Shown here one piece after another: positions 61,201-64,000 of a stretch of 64,000 bases of DNA. Source of the DNA: Gamarada debralockiae (lineage: Eukaryota; Ascomycota; Leotiomycetes; Helotiales; Hyphodiscaceae); assembly GCA_002803225.1 (NCBI GenBank), contig NXFV01001383.1, positions 24,186 through 88,185 on the forward strand, in the 5' to 3' direction. Positions within the stretch are counted from its first letter, which is position 1. Each line of letters starts with the position of its first letter. A program made the translations under genes and the position numbers. The notes under the pieces were generated by a model. That model saw only the letters and a program-made list of their open reading frames with translations. It was not told the origin of the DNA and did not search any database.

Positions 61201-62158
61201 AAGCCGCATGCATGCCACGGGGAGACCCAAGAAAATCGCGAAGACATTACTGGCAAAGACAGAGGCGTACGGCCTCACCGACCGCGTCAAGCTAGCGGGT
61301 ATTCTCCGCGCACAGCCCGCGGCCCACGTCTTCGAGCACGGAAAGTTCCATGATTGTACGCTGGCCGTGTGGGCGGACCTGGTGCATGAAGATAAGGTCG
61401 CAGCGTATAAAAAGCTTCGCGACTACCGGGCGAAAGACTTGGAGGGCGTTCTCAAGGTTGCTCGACCTCGACCTGAGTGGCGGATTGAGCGATTCGAGCC
61501 GCAGCCAGAACACCGAGATCAACCGCAGAACTGGGTGCAGCAATTCTTGGACGACCTCGATCGTAATGTTAACGATGTTGACACGCAGTCGATTTCGTCA
61601 GCTAGCCAGGGACCCCCCAGCACCGACCAGCCCTACGACGACGACACTGGTATTAGCGATACGGACCACGATAGCATGTACAATACGGGTATGGATGACG
61701 TGTATGACGGCACGGAGGACCCAGACTACACTGCAACCTCAGACAACTACGCTACAGATAACTACGCTTCAGATAACTATGTTCCAGATAACTACGTTCC
61801 AGATGCTCCTGACAGCACCCCGGCATGCGACTGTGTCTACGCCAGTGCTGACCAAGATAGCCGATCTACAGATCAGCAGCGGTCGGAGTCGTATGATACG
61901 GGAGGTGCCGTCTTTGCGGCCGGCTTGGGAGCCGCTGCAGCCATCGCCAGTGCCGACGCATACAATGATTATGCGGAAGATTACGGCGACGATTGGTTCA
62001 ATTATCCTGCAGACACCTATGACTCTTTTGTGGATTCGGATAATTGGGACGACTGGGGCTACGACAACAGTGGTGACTGGGGCTATAGCGATGACTGGGG
62101 CTATAGCGGTGACTGGGACTACGGTGGTGACTTCGGAGGAGATAGCGGAGGGTGGTGA
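58279..62158 (+). CDS. ZZ-type zinc-finger protein with acidic Asp/Tyr/Trp/Gly-rich tail
   Basis: Eight exons: 58279-58559, 58627-58664, 58730-58786, 58850-58870, 58923-59003, 59059-59962, 60019-60428 and 60492-62158. They join in phase to 1152 residues; exon 4 is only 21 nt. Near residue 174 a ZZ-like zinc finger is visible (PCSHCSETIRGARFQC, then LCETCARNQVHPDSH with paired Cys and His). The middle is Ser-rich with a basic stretch, then a helical conserved region (LEHEIIRDLAQQSIACFYQP, EVHLRWHFMNNHCQKFC). The C-terminal 200 residues are very acidic, with four DNYxx repeats and a DWGY/GDWDYGG tract, resembling phase-separating tails. Two internal splice choices (59059 and the GTCTAT donor at 59963) are less certain. 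Zinc and protein binding is likely; function is unknown. Confidence 0.82.
61747..61806 (+). repeat. 15-bp coding tandem repeat (four units)
   Basis: Units of the type CAGATAACTACGTTC encode DNYAT, DNYAS, DNYVP and DNYVP within the acidic tail of the ZZ protein. Confidence 0.8.
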
Positions 62159-62411
62159 GGCGGCACGTGCATGCAGAGTTTCGAGGAGGCGATTTCCCTG
62201 GCACGTGCACGACCTAAAATCTATACTAGTTTTTTTATCTTACCTTACTAAAGCCTTAATATCAAAAAGACTCCAAATTGTGACCTCCAGCCCCGACATT
62301 ATCGTAATAATGAACGTTAATCATATCTACTGTAGAGCTGCCTGCAAACTAGTTAGGATACCCCTGTGGGCAGATACTGTCGAAGGCCAGTCCCAGATGG
62401 ACCGGCCGTTA
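62159..62411. other. Short spacer before the terminal transposon
   Basis: 3' flank of the ZZ-protein gene; no gene. Confidence 0.4.
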
Positions 62412-64000
62412 CAGTAAAATCTGGATATAACGAACCTCTAAAATCACTTCCAATATTCGTTATATAGAGATTTTCGGTATAGCCAGATTAATCACGTGCT
62501 TAATTTGTATTACTCAGCCAATTCCTAAGAGTCCCCTGTAGTAAGCCCGCTGTCCTACGAGCTAGATAGACCCTTTCCTGGGCCCTTAAAACACGCCCAA
62601 AATCATTATCCCCTTCTAGTTATTGCTCCTCATATGTACAAAGGGTTCTTATAGCTTTAAGAGCCTCAGAATCTAGAATTAAAGAGACTTCCTCTTCAAT
62701 TTCCTCATCACTCTCTATATCTCTCTCTATTTGGTGACGTACTACAATTGCTTCAATTATCCTATCAGACTCCTCTATAACCTCTTCCTCAATAGGATCA
62801 ATAAACTACCGTATATCCATAGCCTGTTGGATATGTCCTTGGTCTTGTAAGGCTTGGACAACTTCTTTAATACCTCGTACAATCATAAATGAATTAGACT
62901 AGAGATTAGAAGCGAAAGGACGTGCCCTAAAGTCAATTACCTGTGATCTCGCCCAGCAATTTTGTATAGTACTAGGCATAACCATAGTCTCCTAGGCATT
63001 GATCCCCCATCTGATTGCTCTTAGAACATTCATTTTAGACAATGGGTTTTGCCCTGAGTCAAAGGTCCTGGCCATAAACTGGATAAACTCTCTTCGTATG
63101 AAGGCTTTCCAGTTCTTGATTATACCTTAGTCCATTGGCTAGTGGACTGACGTAGCGTTTGGTAGAAGCCATTTGACAGTAATATTTTGAAGTCCACTAG
63201 CTTCTTCAATAAGCCGGAGGCCTAGTTCATGGGCAGAGAAGTTATCCATCAAAAGAAGGACTGGTCTCCCAACACGAGCATCAAACCATTTGAGCCATTC
63301 CATCATAATCTGATGGTCCATCTATGCTATTAGATTATAACGCTATACAGCGCCTAATTTCTCGAGATTCCGGATTCGTACTGTACGAAACGCAACAGGA
63401 CGGGCTGCCTTTCCAATATACCAAATAGGTACTCGATCAGTGCCCGTAGCATTACAGCATAGGGCAGCAGTTATCCGGGCCTTCTCCTTCTTTCCTCTGA
63501 ATGTTGTGATGTGCCTAGGCTAGTATTAGGTACTGCTTTCTAATTGAACCCTGTCTCATCCATATTGTAGATATCCTTCGCATCGTATCCGCGTGCTGTC
63601 TCTCGTATATCGGCCATGATTTATACACATACTTCATCAAGTTGAGCAGACCCGGACTCTCCAAACCTCCTTCTAGACTTGATTTTATACCTGCTTTTGA
63701 ACCCTGCAAGCCATCCATCAGACCATACTGGACAGTCCTGGCCTTCGTACTCTAGAAGTTGCTCCCAAAGCTCTGTAGCCTTGAATCGTAAGAGGTCTCC
63801 TGATATTGACCCTCCAATTACCTCGTATCGTTGTTCCCACTCAAAAAGACACTCCTCCAAGACCTTCCATTTTGGATCCTTTGTGCGTTTCTAATCCATA
63901 TTAAAAGACGCTGTGTCGAGGTACAGATATTTCGAGGAAAGGATATCCGAAATCGTTGATTTCGAAATGCGTTCGCTGTATTGTGACTGAAACCAGGTCT
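62412..64000 (-). mobile_element. RIP-scarred pogo/Fot1-like DNA transposon, truncated by the window edge
   Basis: The left end, after TA, begins CAGTAAAATCTGGATATAAC, typical of pogo-type terminal repeats. The minus strand carries a broken transposase. Its DNA-binding part reads ECLFEWEQRYEVIGGSISGD ... ELWEQLLEYEG ... WLAGFKSRYKIK. The DDE domain keeps NMDETGFN (near 63560), VLLLMDNFSAHELGLRLIEE (near 63230) and the third Asp in ATSVH-stop-PMD-stop-GIIKNWK (near 63140). The stops stand where glutamine is expected (CAG to TAG, CAA to TAA), and another TAG stands for Trp after GFN. C-to-T changes on both strands are what RIP produces. The right end lies outside the window. Confidence 0.88.

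Noticed and set aside
61350..62417. 355-codon plus-strand frame overlapping the ZZ-protein tail
   Set aside because: Its Thr/Ile-rich repeats arise from reading the Asp/Tyr repeats in another frame; the ZZ-protein frame is supported by upstream exons.
1..64000. tRNA, rRNA and CRISPR features
   Set aside because: I saw no cloverleaf with a convincing T-arm and acceptor stem, no rRNA-like conserved blocks, and the only regular arrays are coding WD40 repeats and minisatellites.

Overview
The window reads as nuclear DNA of a filamentous ascomycete (Pezizomycotina); I cannot fix the class from sequence alone. The evidence is short phase-checked introns of about 48-80 nt with GTRAGT-like donors, CTAAC/CTGAC-like branch sites and YAG acceptors, fungal-only families (an OM14-like protein, a HET-NACHT-WD40 receptor, a 2EXR-type relic), and AT-rich blocks with C-to-T type nonsense changes that look like repeat-induced point mutation (RIP).

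Left part (1-23 kb): sparse genes with long spacers. In order: a secreted pepsin-like aspartic protease (3333-4761, +), an FAD-dependent aromatic-type monooxygenase (6647-8159, +), a dead 2EXR-type gene (8452-9165), a multi-pass membrane protein (10564-11804, +), repeats and a TA-flanked inverted-repeat element (15026-15624), a degraded membrane-protein gene (16330-17490, -), a single-pass Ser/Thr-rich surface-type protein (17917-18868, -), a palindrome cluster, and a type II membrane O-fucosyltransferase-like protein (19819-21181, +).

Middle (23.6-38.5 kb): a nine-exon, about 2727-residue sacsin-like protein (23648-32249, +) with two HSP90-type ATPase modules and a C-terminal BTB domain, a remnant of a small gene, a second BTB-type gene with a Cys/His-rich tail (34072-35270, +), an OM14-like mitochondrial outer-membrane protein (36254-36991, -) and a small glyoxalase/VOC protein (37983-38455, -).

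Right part (39-64 kb) is an accessory region: a broken carboxylesterase, then a 6.8-kb unit bounded by 42-bp terminal inverted repeats with flanking TA. That unit holds degraded pogo-like transposase traces and an intact HET-NACHT-WD40 NLR (41071-45857, +) with 14 WD40 blades. After more AT-rich sequence comes an orphan gene (48107-49248, -), two small TA-flanked inverted-repeat elements, and a trio of intact intron-rich genes: a Gly-rich/DUF7932-like protein (51387-54846, +), a class-3-type lipase (55733-57234, -) and a ZZ-zinc-finger protein with an acidic Asp/Tyr/Trp/Gly tail (58279-62158, +). The window ends in a RIP-scarred pogo/Fot1-like transposon that runs off the right edge.

The most interesting candidate is the 39-64 kb region: an allorecognition-type NLR inside a transposon-like frame, next to a lipase plus two large uncharacterised proteins. 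A functional link between the NLR and the trio is only an inference from proximity. All exon joins were made by eye and checked for reading phase; none was checked against transcripts or databases.
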